Shown here piece after piece: positions 37,401 to 46,821 of a stretch of DNA of 64,000 nucleotides. Each line of letters starts with the position of its first letter. The stretch's first letter is position 1. The notes under the pieces are model-generated. The model worked only from the letters and a program-made list of their open reading frames with translations. It had not been told where the DNA came from and made no database searches. The position numbers and the translations under genes were made by a program. This DNA comes from Verrucomicrobiaceae bacterium (GTDB taxonomy: Bacteria; Pseudomonadota; Gammaproteobacteria; Pseudomonadales; CAMLJR01), in contig JAQGNY010000040.1 in assembly GCA_028293825.1 (NCBI GenBank), positions 1-64,000 of the forward strand. The letters run 5' to 3'.

Positions 37401-38924
37401 TTATTTCTCCACCACCCGCAGCGGCTCCGCCACCACCGTCGCCGGTGGGAACAAATCGTCGAGCCGCACCGAGCGGCCACCGTCCACCACCATGCGCGCG
37501 TGATGACGCCGCAACTGACGCGGCTCGGTAACGCCGCAGGAGTGGGCGACGACTTCGACTTCTTTCAGCAGATTTTTCACGTAGTGATAGACGCGCTCGG
37601 CCTTGATCTCGACATCGAGCCCGCGCTGCAGCCGCGGGTTTTGCGTGGTGATGCCCGTCGGGCAGGTGTTTTTGTTGCACTGCATCGCCTGAATACAGCC
37701 GAGCGCGAACAGGAAACCGCGCGCGCTGTTGACGAAATCCGCGCCCATGCACAACGCCCACGCCACGCTGACCGGGTTGATCAGCTTGCCGGCGACCACC
37801 ACGCGAACGCGCTCGCGCAGGCCGTGCTCGGTCAATTTGTCGATCAGTGCCGGCAGGCTTTCGCGCAAGGTCAGACCTACGTTATCGAGCAGCGTTTCCG
37901 GCGCCGCGCCGCTGCCGCCATCGCCGCTGTCGAGGGTGATGAAATCCGGCGCCGCCTGCTCGCCGCGCAAATGAATGCGCGCGCACAACTCGTCGAGCCA
38001 TTCCGGTTCGCCGAGCGCGAATTTAATCCCGGTCGGTTTGCCGGTGACGCTGCGAATCTGTTCGATCATGTCGAGCAGTTCGTCGGTGGAATTGATCTCG
38101 GGATGGCGATTCGGGCTGATCGAATCGTGGCCGGGGCGAATGCCGCGAATACGCGCAATCTCCTCGCTCACTTTCACTGCCGGCAGAATGCCGCCTTTGC
38201 CAGGCTTGGCACCCTGACTCAACTTCAGCTCGAACATTTTTACCTGCGGGTACGCGGCAATTTCGCGCAGACGCTCTTCGCTTAACTTACCGTCGAGATC
38301 GCGCACGCCGTATTTCGCGGTACCGATCTGCATGACGATGTCGCAACCGCCTTCGAGGTGATACGGCGCCAGGCCGCCTTCGCCGGTGTCCATCCAGCAA
38401 CCGGCCTTGGCCGCGCCGTACGACAACGCCTGCACCGCCGGCTTCGACAGCGCGCCGAAACTCATGCCGGAAATATTGAACAGCGATTGCGGCGTATACG
38501 GGTTGGGGCAGAACGGGCCGATCAGCAGCGGCTTCGGCACTTCGGCCAGCGCTTCCAGAATCGGAAACGTGCTATGCGCGAAAATCACCGTGCCCGGCTC
38601 GTTCAGATTCAACGTCGAGCCGAACGCCGCCGTGTTATCCAAATCTTTCGCCGCGCGATACACCCAACTGCGCTCGGCGCGATTGAACGGCAGCCGGTCG
38701 CGGTCGGTGTCGTACAGATACTGGCGCATGAACGGGCCGAGGTTCTCGATGCCGTAGCGCGCGCGCCCGATCAGCGGAAAATTGCGCCGCACCGCGTGCG
38801 TGCGCTGAAACAAATCCTGTACGAACATCAGCGCAAACGCGATCAGCAGGCCGATGATCGCCACGAACATCACGACGCCGAAAATATTGGCGAACCAGAT
38901 CGCCATATGAGTGAGTGTCTGCAC
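37401..38924 (-). CDS. FMN-binding glutamate-synthase-like family membrane protein
   Basis: This protein of about 507 residues has one N-terminal membrane helix and a domain like the FMN-binding/synthase part of GltB, with ITLDSGDGGSGAAPE (FMN phosphate site) and the cysteine cluster CIQAMQCNKNTCPTG, likely an iron-sulfur site. It lacks the amidotransferase domain, so it is not a complete glutamate synthase; the reaction is unknown. The start is uncertain: a GTG at 38924 with GGGG seven bases upstream is chosen, with ATG at 38906 or GTG at 38975 as alternatives. Confidence 0.85.
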   Translation of the reverse strand: MQTLTHMAIWFANIFGVVMFVAIIGLLIAFALMFVQDLFQRTHAVRRNFPLIGRARYGIENLGPFMRQYLYDTDRDRLPFNRAERSWVYRAAKDLDNTAAFGSTLNLNEPGTVIFAHSTFPILEALAEVPKPLLIGPFCPNPYTPQSLFNISGMSFGALSKPAVQALSYGAAKAGCWMDTGEGGLAPYHLEGGCDIVMQIGTAKYGVRDLDGKLSEERLREIAAYPQVKMFELKLSQGAKPGKGGILPAVKVSEEIARIRGIRPGHDSISPNRHPEINSTDELLDMIEQIRSVTGKPTGIKFALGEPEWLDELCARIHLRGEQAAPDFITLDSGDGGSGAAPETLLDNVGLTLRESLPALIDKLTEHGLRERVRVVVAGKLINPVSVAWALCMGADFVNSARGFLFALGCIQAMQCNKNTCPTGITTQNPRLQRGLDVEIKAERVYHYVKNLLKEVEVVAHSCGVTEPRQLRRHHARMVVDGGRSVRLDDLFPPATVVAEPLRVVEK

Positions 38925-39096
38925 TGATGAACCCCAGCCTATAAAAAGAGAGGCGGCGCGGTCGAACCTGCGCACGCCATCGAATGGTGAAATTACCGCT
39001 TGTAGCGAGCCGCAAAAAAACCGCGAACTATCGGAGTTTCCAGCGTCGCGAATTTAACTAATACTAGCCGGCCGCTTACAACCGGCTGACCCATTT

Positions 39097-40491
39097 TTGA
39101 ATACCGTGTTAAACCCGATCCCGAAACCTGCCACCACCCGCGCGCACGATCTGCGCGAGTTGCTGCAACTCGCCTGGCCGATGCTGATCGGACAGGTCGC
39201 GCAGCTCGGCACCGGCGTGGCCGATACCATCATGGCCGGCGCCGAAGGCCCGACCGATCTGGCGGCGGTCGCGATCGGCTTCAGTATATGGCTGCCGGTT
39301 TACATTTTTTCGATCGGTGTATTGAGCTCGATTACCGCGCGCATCGCCCGCGCGTTCGGCGCCAATAATGAGCCGAGCCAGGCCACAGTGCTACAACAAG
39401 GTTTCTGGCTGGCACTGGCGCTGGCCGCGCTGTTATTCGCAATGATCCCGTTCGGCCATCATCTATTGCCGCTAATGCATGTCGATGGCGCCGTGCAACC
39501 GCAGACCAGAATCTACCTACAGGGCATGACGATGGGTATTCCCGCCGTCATGGGCTTTCAGGTGTTGCGCGCATTGAGCGAAGGCAGCGGTCGCAGCCGG
39601 CCGGTCATGGTGATTCAAATCATCGCGCTGCTGGCGAACCTGCCCCTCAACTACATCTTCATTCACGGCCTGTTCGGCGCACCCAGACTGGGTGGCGCCG
39701 GCTGCGGCTGGGCAACTGGCTGCGTGATGTGGCTGCAATTATTACTGCTCGCCGCACTCACTCGTCCGCGCTGGCGCGAATTGCTCGCGCATCCGATCCT
39801 GCGCGGCGCGCGCGGGCCGCAACTCAAAGTGCTGAAAGAATTATTCTTGCTCGGCGCACCGATCGGCGGCGCCATGTTCGCCGAGACCAGCATCTTTTCC
39901 GGCGCGGCATTATTGGTCGGCCAACTCGGCGCCACCACGCTCGCCGCCCACCAAATCGCGCTCAATTACAGCGCGATGATGTTTATGGTGCCGATGAGTT
40001 TGGGCTTGGCGCTGACGGTGAAAATCGGTCACGCGCTCGGCGCGAACGAACCGAGCCGCGCACGCCGCTTCGCCGGTTTCGGCGCGATCACCTCGGTCCT
40101 GTTCGCGGTATGCAGCGCCATCGTCATGCTGGTATTTCCGTATCAAATTTCATCGGCCTACACCGCTGACGAAGCCGTGCGCCAACTCACCGTGCAAATC
40201 CTCGCGTACTCGGCCTCATTCCAATTATTCGACGGCTTGCAGGTAACGGCGGTCGGCAGCCTGCGCGGCTATCACGACACGCGTATGACAATGGCCTTCA
40301 CGCTGATCGCGTACTGGGCTGTGGGTTTACCGCTCGGCTACGTGTTGGGACTTACCGATTTAATCGCACCCGCGCACGGCGTGCTCGGATTGTGGACGGG
40401 ATTAATCGGCGGCTTGGCCGTGGCGGCTGTGTTGTTGAATTGGCGATTAGTGGTGATTAGTAAACGGCATTTATTTAGCGCGGTGGCTTAG
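39097..40491 (+). CDS. MATE-family multidrug efflux transporter (NorM-like)
   Basis: The 464-residue protein has 12 membrane helices and the MATE pattern, for example WPMLIGQVAQLGTGVADTIM in helix 1 and the matching second half starting near residue 245. MATE pumps expel cationic drugs using Na+ or H+ gradients. The start is probably TTG (39097) or GTG (39106); neither has a strong ribosome site. A small hairpin AGCCGG/CCGGCT lies just upstream at 39067-39087. Confidence 0.9.
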   Translation: MNTVLNPIPKPATTRAHDLRELLQLAWPMLIGQVAQLGTGVADTIMAGAEGPTDLAAVAIGFSIWLPVYIFSIGVLSSITARIARAFGANNEPSQATVLQQGFWLALALAALLFAMIPFGHHLLPLMHVDGAVQPQTRIYLQGMTMGIPAVMGFQVLRALSEGSGRSRPVMVIQIIALLANLPLNYIFIHGLFGAPRLGGAGCGWATGCVMWLQLLLLAALTRPRWRELLAHPILRGARGPQLKVLKELFLLGAPIGGAMFAETSIFSGAALLVGQLGATTLAAHQIALNYSAMMFMVPMSLGLALTVKIGHALGANEPSRARRFAGFGAITSVLFAVCSAIVMLVFPYQISSAYTADEAVRQLTVQILAYSASFQLFDGLQVTAVGSLRGYHDTRMTMAFTLIAYWAVGLPLGYVLGLTDLIAPAHGVLGLWTGLIGGLAVAAVLLNWRLVVISKRHLFSAVA

Positions 40492-40529
40492 AAACTGCTG
40501 CCTCAACGGAGTAGAAGGACATCCCGTCA

Positions 40530-40979
40530 TTAACTGAATGAGTTGCATTGAACACCTTTAACCTTTATGAACTTTCGATTTTTAAGATCGACCTTCCAAG
40601 CCTCAATAACCGCCACAAATCCACCTCCTTTAAAGTGACCAATCAGCGCATCACCTTTTCGTACCTCAAGATTGTTTGCGCAATCAAAATTTACCCCATA
40701 AAACTCGCCACTAAGTATCTCGGTTACGGGCAGAGCATCAACGATCACATGGCCGTTCTCGAATCCGCACAGCTGTTTAGACGTATCCGATTCAACTAAG
40801 AAATAACTATGCTTGTCGCCGGTCCAACGATAGGCAATTCCATATGAATGGTTTATGGAAATGAAATAATCGCCTTGCCAATCGAGACTCTCCAAGCATT
40901 GCGTATTTTTGCTTGCAATGATTTCACCAAATGCCGAAGAAATAGCTAAAGTAAAAACGATGGCTGCAATCCTAATCAT
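40530..40979 (-). CDS. Hypothetical exported protein
   Basis: This 149-residue protein starts MIRIAAIVFTLAISSAFG, a plausible signal peptide, and has three scattered cysteines (in NTQCLES, KQLCGFE and NFDCANN) plus one near the C-terminus, which may form disulfides in the periplasm. I do not recognise a family. Base composition is more AT-rich than the MATE gene beside it. It converges on that gene and is followed by further small minus-strand genes, so it may belong to a recently gained block. Confidence 0.65.
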   Translation of the reverse strand: MIRIAAIVFTLAISSAFGEIIASKNTQCLESLDWQGDYFISINHSYGIAYRWTGDKHSYFLVESDTSKQLCGFENGHVIVDALPVTEILSGEFYGVNFDCANNLEVRKGDALIGHFKGGGFVAVIEAWKVDLKNRKFIKVKGVQCNSFS

Positions 40980-41038
40980 AAAAATAACACCAGAAATTTA
41001 TTCGGCTCACGAAGCGAACTCAGACCCTTCTCTGAGCG

Positions 41039-41413
41039 TTACGCGTGAATCCATTGTGCCAGATGCAGCAACACCCCGGCCGGGTCCCATAAATAAGTCA
41101 CCAACGCGCCATAAGATTCTTGCTTCGGCTCCGCAACACGCGCTGGTGCGAATTCGCCAGACTCCAATAATGCTTTGATCCGTGTGTAACTGGAAAATGC
41201 ATCCGCGACAGTGATATGCAACATCGTGTTCTCCGCCCACTCCTTCGCATAATAATTCTGCAGATAAAAACGTTGATTGGCGTTTTCCATTAACGCGAGA
41301 TTAGCGTCGGACCATTTGATAACCCAGCCGAGCGACTCGTAGAAATGCTTTGAGATCGCAAAGTCTTTTGCGGGGATGAAGGGTTTTACTTCGGTGATTT
41401 GTAGGTTAGCCAT
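41039..41413 (-). CDS. VOC-family / bleomycin-resistance-like protein
   Basis: The 124-residue protein has the VOC pattern: VKPFIPAKDFAISKHFYESLGW at the start and WDPAGVLLHLAQ near the end. The usual C-terminal metal Glu is not evident, so it may be a binding rather than a catalytic member. Substrate is unknown. It is one of a run of short minus-strand genes between the MATE gene and the methyltransferase gene. Confidence 0.8.
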   Translation of the reverse strand: MANLQITEVKPFIPAKDFAISKHFYESLGWVIKWSDANLALMENANQRFYLQNYYAKEWAENTMLHITVADAFSSYTRIKALLESGEFAPARVAEPKQESYGALVTYLWDPAGVLLHLAQWIHA

Positions 41414-41455
41414 AACGGTTTCTCACTCATCGAATAGGCCGCGCGTTGACGCCAT

Positions 41456-41974
41456 TTATTTAACTTGATCACCTGCACCACTTTTAACGCCGTCATATTT
41501 ATCTTTTATCAAAGCAAATGTTCTTGGCCCAAGAATCCCATCAGCAGCCACACCATTGTCCTGCTGAAATTTAGCGATAGCCTGCCGCAGCTGCGCGCCG
41601 TACTGTCCATCGATTGGTCCTGAGTAATAGCCGATGGCGCTCAACATTGTCTGTGCGTCTCGCAATGAAATTGTCGAGCCCGGCAATTGGATATTTTCGA
41701 TAAGATCTTTTTTCGCTTCGACAGAAAGCGGCACGCCCGAATAATTGGTGATGACCTGCGTTGCCCAATCGCGCAGATTGTGCGCCTGCTTCTCGGGTGG
41801 CTCGCGCAGAATGGCTACCGCAAGTTCGACGAATTTCCCCTGCAGCTCGCGCTCCTTCGTCGCGGTGGAATAATTGTTTCCTACGATCAAGACAACGACG
41901 GGAATAACCACCGCCGAAACGATCGAGCTAATCGATTTTAAGTTCTCAAGTTTTTCCGCCACCGTTTTCTCCAT
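41456..41974 (-). CDS. Membrane-anchored peptidoglycan-binding-domain protein
   Basis: The 172-residue protein has a membrane helix near residues 18-36 and a C-terminal PG_binding_1 domain (about 107-158) with AIGYYSGPIDGQYG and GILGPRTFALI. The linker is polar and helical. The domain would anchor the protein to the cell wall; no enzymatic domain is present. Its role is unknown. Confidence 0.82.
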   Translation of the reverse strand: MEKTVAEKLENLKSISSIVSAVVIPVVVLIVGNNYSTATKERELQGKFVELAVAILREPPEKQAHNLRDWATQVITNYSGVPLSVEAKKDLIENIQLPGSTISLRDAQTMLSAIGYYSGPIDGQYGAQLRQAIAKFQQDNGVAADGILGPRTFALIKDKYDGVKSGAGDQVK

Positions 41975-41996
41975 GCCTTTAATACTTCAAATAAAC

Positions 41997-42329
41997 CTAG
42001 TCATAGCTCAGCTCACCCACCGCAATTTCCACGAGCTTCTTTAATTGCGCCACGTCGTTTTCATCGTTGAAACGAATTTCAATCCAGGGCGAATTTGGCG
42101 AGCGATTCGGATGGTGAACCGAGCCCTTCAGATGTGAAAGACCGAGCGCCTGTATTTTCTTTTTCGTGAGTCTTAAATCGAGTTCATTGCCGTCGTGAAA
42201 GTGCGCGAATTCTTTATCGAAGTAGAACAAGGCTGTGCCGCCAGCCACCGGTGATGGCCGGTCTTGAACACCGTCGATCTTTCGAAGTTCGATGAGAAGC
42301 CTTTCCTTGAGTTGATCCATAAATTCCAT
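41997..42329 (-). CDS. DUF5519 / luciferase-domain-like small protein
   Basis: From the ATG at 42329 this is a protein of about 110 residues with the pattern GTALFYFDKEFAHFHDGNEL followed by HHPNRSPNSPWIEIRF, which resembles the small DUF5519 family (sometimes named luciferase family in databases, though not a known light-emitting enzyme). ATG 42320 is an equally possible start and neither has a strong ribosome site. Function is unknown. Confidence 0.68.
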   Translation of the reverse strand: MEFMDQLKERLLIELRKIDGVQDRPSPVAGGTALFYFDKEFAHFHDGNELDLRLTKKKIQALGLSHLKGSVHHPNRSPNSPWIEIRFNDENDVAQLKKLVEIAVGELSYD

Positions 42330-42469
42330 CCAGGGGAATGTTTTTTGGTAGTTCACGCGACGCCCACCATATCGGCACTGACCGGAATGGAGATCGGATT
42401 GCCTGACTGGGGCCGGTATTGCAGAACCAAGCAATAAGGATTCGATTGCTCCCCTCGCGAATTCGAAAA

Positions 42470-42853
42470 TTAACCCGAACTACCGAGTGCGGTCCACCTA
42501 ACTCGATGAGCGGATAGCGCGTCAGCGACTACGGAGCTGCCTATAGCTTGTTCGGGGCTCGGACGAGTGAGCGCAAAGCGAGATAAAAGTCGCTCGGAAG
42601 GAGCTCGTCCCCGCCTTGAGCGAGCCGTTGCTTGATCTGATCTCGCAATTGCTAGCTGCGAGCAACCTCTTTCTATCTCTGAGCTAGGTATTGCTGGCTC
42701 AGAGCTCCATTTTTCTCCCTCGGAGCGAGCTTTTTCTAGCTCCGAGCTCGCTGATCCAGGTTCCGAGCTAGCGAAGGATTCCTTCGAGCGAGGTGTTCCC
42801 AGTTCTGAGCTGCGAAAAGCCGTGTACTTGTGACTAATTCGAACCTCACTCAA
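42470..42853 (-). CDS. Possible heptad-repeat protein (Ser-Ser-Glu repeats)
   Basis: This 127-residue frame starts at a TTG (42853) without a clear ribosome site and is made largely of seven-residue units such as SSELEKA, RSEGEKW, SSEPAIP and SSEIERG. In successive copies the conserved Ser codon varies at its third base (TCG, TCC, TCT, TCA) while Ser-Glu is kept, which argues for protein-level selection. No known family, signal or membrane helix is seen. It could be a real small repeat protein or a decayed gene; expression is unproven. Confidence 0.45.
   Translation of the reverse strand: MSEVRISHKYTAFRSSELGTPRSKESFASSEPGSASSELEKARSEGEKWSSEPAIPSSEIERGCSQLAIARSDQATARSRRGRAPSERLLSRFALTRPSPEQAIGSSVVADALSAHRVRWTALGSSG
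42593..42823. repeat. Eleven degenerate 21-bp tandem units
   Basis: Near-palindromic cores of type CTCNGAG start at 42593, 42614, 42635, 42656, 42677, 42698, 42719, 42740, 42761, 42782 and 42803, exactly 21 bp apart. The best copies are CTCTGAG, CTCAGAG, CTCGGAG and CTCCGAG. Weaker copies extend left to about 42509. The unit equals seven codons of the minus-strand frame and two turns of DNA. Confidence 0.85.
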
Positions 42854-42933
42854 TCGAGAGAGTCTGATTTACCGGCACACGCGTCAATGGACGGCGCAAT
42901 TCCAATTGCTCAGGGTGAAAAAAACCATCGCGC

Positions 42934-43716
42934 TCAGGCGTCGTGCTTTTTAAAAATAACGAGGTGGGAAAGAAACGTGCTGGCGTAGCGCTCGTTAGTA
43001 CGAAACCGGTATTCGAAATTGGCATCGGCCACTTTTTCCCAACGCGGCGAAAAATAGTCGCTGATATCGCTGCGCGTTTGCATGAAATCCTTTACGTGTT
43101 TTTTATCCCACTGATACGTGCACGACAACGCCACCAAACCGCCGCACCGCGTATTTCGTTGCAGCGTTTCGACAATTGCCAGCGGCGAGCCGCATTGATC
43201 CAGCACGTTCAAGCAAACGGTTACGTCAAATGCCTCAAGCGAAAGAGGTGCATCAATGGGCGATTCGATAAAAGAAAAATCGATATTCGAACAGGCGCGC
43301 GTTACTGGGTTCGCATCGAACGTGACTTGACCAAGCTGTCGGAAGTTTGTGATAGCTGGGAATTCGTGTTGCCCACCCGAGGTAATAATATTTTTAAAAT
43401 GCTTCAATAAAATTTGCGATGGCTCGATCACGGTAATTTTCTTGAGCGAATTATTTGCCGTTATCAACTCGTAACAGGTACGACCGAGCGAGGGACCAAT
43501 CTCTAATAAATTTTCCGCCGCTACTGCGTGCGCACGCAGCGATGAGGTAATCAGTTCGGCGCTTTGTTGAAAGAAAGGTAATTGAATAAAATTTTCAGCG
43601 ACAGGCGCGGCGGCAAAATCGGACAGCGCGCTTTTATCGTGCCATGACAATTTATCGAACCACTGCGCTTCGAAATACGCAGCCAGCTCTCGGTCTTTAA
43701 TGTAGTAATCATCCAT
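42934..43716 (-). CDS. Class I SAM-dependent methyltransferase
   Basis: This 260-residue protein has the Rossmann-type SAM site NLLEIGPSLGRTCYEL (motif I), with VIEPSQ as the acidic end of strand 2 and DVTVCLNVLDQCGSP as motif IV. Substrate is unknown. It follows the MoeB-like gene by 30 bp on the same strand, so the two may be co-transcribed. An upstream GTG at 43737 would add seven residues. Confidence 0.82.
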   Translation of the reverse strand: MDDYYIKDRELAAYFEAQWFDKLSWHDKSALSDFAAAPVAENFIQLPFFQQSAELITSSLRAHAVAAENLLEIGPSLGRTCYELITANNSLKKITVIEPSQILLKHFKNIITSGGQHEFPAITNFRQLGQVTFDANPVTRACSNIDFSFIESPIDAPLSLEAFDVTVCLNVLDQCGSPLAIVETLQRNTRCGGLVALSCTYQWDKKHVKDFMQTRSDISDYFSPRWEKVADANFEYRFRTNERYASTFLSHLVIFKKHDA

Positions 43717-43746
43717 GCAATTTGATTCATCCAGCACGATAGAAAA

Positions 43747-44499
43747 TTAATGGCTTACCCCGCACACAGGACAGTCTTGATTTTTCTTCAGCGTCAGGCT
43801 GCGCCATTCCAATGCTTTACCGTCGAAGATTTGTAATTTACCGATGGCCGGCTCGCCGTATTGTGCGAGCACTTTAATCGTTTCCAACGCCTGCAGCGTG
43901 CCGATAATGCCGACGATGGGTGCGAGCACGCCGTTTTGTGCGCAGCTGAGTTGTTCGTCATCGACTGCGTCGTCGTATAAGCAGCGATAGCACGGTGAAT
44001 TCTCCACGCGTGAATCGATCACTAATAGCTGACCTTCGCTGCGAATTGCCGCACCGGAAATAAGTGGCTTTTTATTTTTCCAGCACGCGGCATTTAATGC
44101 GAAGCGTGTCGAGAAATTATCGGAGCAATCGACGACTAAATCGACTGCGCGCACGGCGTCATCGAGCAAAACTCCCTGCAGTTTTTCGTGAATGGTATTG
44201 ACGCGCGCGGAGGGATTTATCGCGCGAATGGCATCGCTGGCGGAGGCGACTTTGGCGCGACCGATATCGACATGACGATGCGCGATCTGGCGTTGCAAAT
44301 TCGACAGATCGACATCGTCGTGATCGACCAACCACAATTCGCCGACACCCGCCGCAGCCAAGTACAACGCCACCGGCGAACCCAAACCGCCGAGACCGAC
44401 GATTAATACTTTGGCCGCGAGTAATTTTTCCTGCCCGGCGATATCGAAATCCGGCAACATAATTTGGCGGCTGTAACGCAGTAATTCATCATCGTTCAT
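43747..44499 (-). CDS. moeB: MoeB/HesA/ThiF-family E1-like adenylyltransferase
   Basis: The 250-residue protein has the E1 nucleotide loop VLIVGLGGLGSPVALYLAAAGVG, the DVDLSNLQRQ segment and the zinc pairs CYRC and CPVC. MoeB adenylates the C-terminal glycine of MoaD for molybdopterin synthesis. It lies downstream of hemA-prfA-prmC in the Pseudomonas-like order, though 134 bp separate it from prmC. It could also serve the ThiS/MoaD-like protein at 25.5 kb. Confidence 0.92.
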   Translation of the reverse strand: MNDDELLRYSRQIMLPDFDIAGQEKLLAAKVLIVGLGGLGSPVALYLAAAGVGELWLVDHDDVDLSNLQRQIAHRHVDIGRAKVASASDAIRAINPSARVNTIHEKLQGVLLDDAVRAVDLVVDCSDNFSTRFALNAACWKNKKPLISGAAIRSEGQLLVIDSRVENSPCYRCLYDDAVDDEQLSCAQNGVLAPIVGIIGTLQALETIKVLAQYGEPAIGKLQIFDGKALEWRSLTLKKNQDCPVCGVSH

Positions 44500-44633
44500 T
44501 GCGAGCCTCGTTTAAAAACTTCAATTGCCGGTGCATGAATTTCTAGCGCGCGCTTGAATTTTAATTAAAAGTTAAAGACTCTTTCACAGCTCTACCTTTT
44601 CACACGCAGAAATTTTCTGCCCACAAATTTCTT

Positions 44634-45515
44634 TCACGATTTTGCGTTGTGCAATTTCTTCGGCTGCTTTAATTCATTTGCGCGCACGCCGCGCCAGCGA
44701 CCGCCGGTAACGCGTTCATGTCCGCCCAAATCACTCCAGGTCGAAATCGTGTCGAAGGCGTGTTGTGATAATAAGGTGCGCACGGCCGGCGCCTGCTCGA
44801 AACCGTGCTCGAACAACAACCATGCATTCGATTTTAAATACGGCTGTGCGTCGGCGATAATTTGTGCAATGGCGGCCAAGCCATTTTTTTCCGCCACCAA
44901 TGCGCGACGCGGCTCGAAGCGCACATCGCCCTGCGTTAAGTGCGGATCGTCGCCATCGATATACGGCGGATTGCTGACAATTAAATCGAACGGTTGCAGC
45001 GGTATTTTCTCAAACCAATCCGATTCAAATATTTTTGCATTTTCAAGCGCGAGCGCACGCGCGTTGTGCTGCGCCAATTCAACTGCCGCAGCATTTACAT
45101 CGACAGCCGTTAGTTGCCAAGCTGGATTTTCTTTGGCGAGCGCCAGTGCAATCGCGCCGGTGCCGGTGCCAAGATCGAGTACCGCAGCGTCTTTTTGTTT
45201 TAACAATTCGAGCGCGACCTCAACCAAGCGCTCAGTGTCCGGGCGCGGAATTAATGTGCTGTTATTGACTGCCAGAGAGAACGACCAGAAATCGCGATAA
45301 CCCAATAAATAGGCAACCGGTTCGCCGCGCACGCGTCGCTCGATTAATTCGCGAAATAATTTTTCCGTGGCCGAATCGATATCAAGCTCGGGCCATGTGT
45401 ATAAATACGCCCGTTCTTTTTGCAGGCAATGGCACAGCAACAACTCCGCATCAAGCGCGGCGGAATCGCTGTCGGTTAACAATTGCGATAAAGCGAGCAA
45501 TTCGCGAATGGTCAT
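44634..45515 (-). CDS. prmC: Release factor glutamine methyltransferase PrmC
   Basis: This 293-residue enzyme methylates the GGQ glutamine of release factors 1 and 2. The SAM site VLDLGTGTGAIALALA and the catalytic NPPY (in LIVSNPPYIDGDDP) are present, with the N-terminal helical domain that holds the release factor. It lies 146 bp after its substrate gene prfA, in the usual order. Confidence 0.96.
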   Translation of the reverse strand: MTIRELLALSQLLTDSDSAALDAELLLCHCLQKERAYLYTWPELDIDSATEKLFRELIERRVRGEPVAYLLGYRDFWSFSLAVNNSTLIPRPDTERLVEVALELLKQKDAAVLDLGTGTGAIALALAKENPAWQLTAVDVNAAAVELAQHNARALALENAKIFESDWFEKIPLQPFDLIVSNPPYIDGDDPHLTQGDVRFEPRRALVAEKNGLAAIAQIIADAQPYLKSNAWLLFEHGFEQAPAVRTLLSQHAFDTISTWSDLGGHERVTGGRWRGVRANELKQPKKLHNAKS

Positions 45516-45661
45516 GCGTCGTCACTGAAATCGTTGGCATCATGCACAAGTTAATATCGCGCCATCAAAGCGGATATTATTTATTGAGTGTTGTGACAAA
45601 TCGGCGCTACGACTGGCTAACAATTTATTATTCATCACGCACTTACTATTCATGCCCCGCC

Positions 45662-46747
45662 TTACTCATCACCCATCGCCGCCAACAGATCGGCCTGGTG
45701 TTCCTGCATCAATGCATCAATCACCGAATCCAGACTGCCTTCCATCACATCTTCCAATTGATAAATGGTGAGGTTGATGCGGTGATCGGTAATGCGGCCC
45801 TGCGGATAATTGTAGGTGCGAATACGTTCGGAGCGATCGCCGGAGCCGACCAGATTGCGCCGCTCTTCCGCTTGTTCTTGCTGCTGCTTGCTCTGCGCCT
45901 GGGATAATAATTTCGCATTCAACAATGACATCGCTCGTGCACGATTTTTATGTTGCGAACGCTCGTCCTGGCACTCGACAACAATACCGGTCGGCAAATG
46001 CGTGATGCGAATTGCCGAATCAGTTTTGTTGACGTGCTGGCCGCCGGCGCCACTCGAACGATACGTATCGATACGCAAATCAGCTTTGTTGATTTCGATT
46101 TCTTCGACTTCGTCGACTTCCGCCAAAATCGCTACAGTGCACGCCGAGGTATGAATACGTCCCTGCGCTTCGGTTTTCGGCACGCGTTGTACGCGATGTG
46201 CGCCGGATTCGAATTTCAACCGCGCGTAAACATTCTGTCCTTCGACGCGCGAAATTATTTCTTTATAGCCGCCGTGTTCGCCGGGGCTTTCACTGACGAT
46301 TTCAACACGCCAGCCACGACGCTCGGCGTAACGTGCATACATACGAAATAAATCGCCGGCAAAAATCGCCGCTTCGTCGCCGCCGGTGCCGGCGCGCACT
46401 TCCAGGAAAATATTACGGCTGTCGTTCGGGTCGCGCGGCAGTAATAGAGTTTGTAATTGCGCAGCGAGCGGTTCGAGACGCGCGCGGCCGCTCTGCAATT
46501 CGTCTTCGGCCATCGCGCGCATGTCGGCATCGTTTTCCGCCAGCATGCTCTGTGCGGTGTCGATATCTTCCTGCACTTTGCAATAATCGCGATAGCAATA
46601 CACGATCGCTTCTATTTCGGAAAACTCTTTTGACAGCGCGCGAAATTTATCTTGATTGTTAATCGTCTCGGCGTCGCTGAGCAGCGCCGATAGCTCTTCA
46701 TAGCGATCGAGCAGGTGATCGAGTTTTTGCAGAACGGAGGCTTTCAT
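45662..46747 (-). CDS. prfA: Peptide chain release factor 1
   Basis: The 361-residue protein recognises UAA and UAG. The tripeptide anticodon region around residues 185-200 and the catalytic GGQ in [17 protein letters not shown] are both visible. Length matches RF1. It lies 74 bp after hemA and is probably co-transcribed with it and with prmC. Confidence 0.97.
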   Translation of the reverse strand: MKASVLQKLDHLLDRYEELSALLSDAETINNQDKFRALSKEFSEIEAIVYCYRDYCKVQEDIDTAQSMLAENDADMRAMAEDELQSGRARLEPLAAQLQTLLLPRDPNDSRNIFLEVRAGTGGDEAAIFAGDLFRMYARYAERRGWRVEIVSESPGEHGGYKEIISRVEGQNVYARLKFESGAHRVQRVPKTEAQGRIHTSACTVAILAEVDEVEEIEINKADLRIDTYRSSGAGGQHVNKTDSAIRITHLPTGIVVECQDERSQHKNRARAMSLLNAKLLSQAQSKQQQEQAEERRNLVGSGDRSERIRTYNYPQGRITDHRINLTIYQLEDVMEGSLDSVIDALMQEHQADLLAAMGDE

Positions 46748-46821
46748 TAAATCGTTGCTTTCATTAATTAGTTACTGTCATTAAATAGTTTCTTTGATTA
46801 AAAGCCACTTGCATTAAAGAG

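Noticed and set aside
37317-38285. 322-codon plus-strand frame across the GltB-like gene
   Set aside because: The opposite strand has clear FMN-site and cysteine-cluster motifs, so this is a shadow frame.
42509-42823. CRISPR array
   Set aside because: The repeats are degenerate and contiguous at 21 bp without spacers, and no cas gene is in the window.
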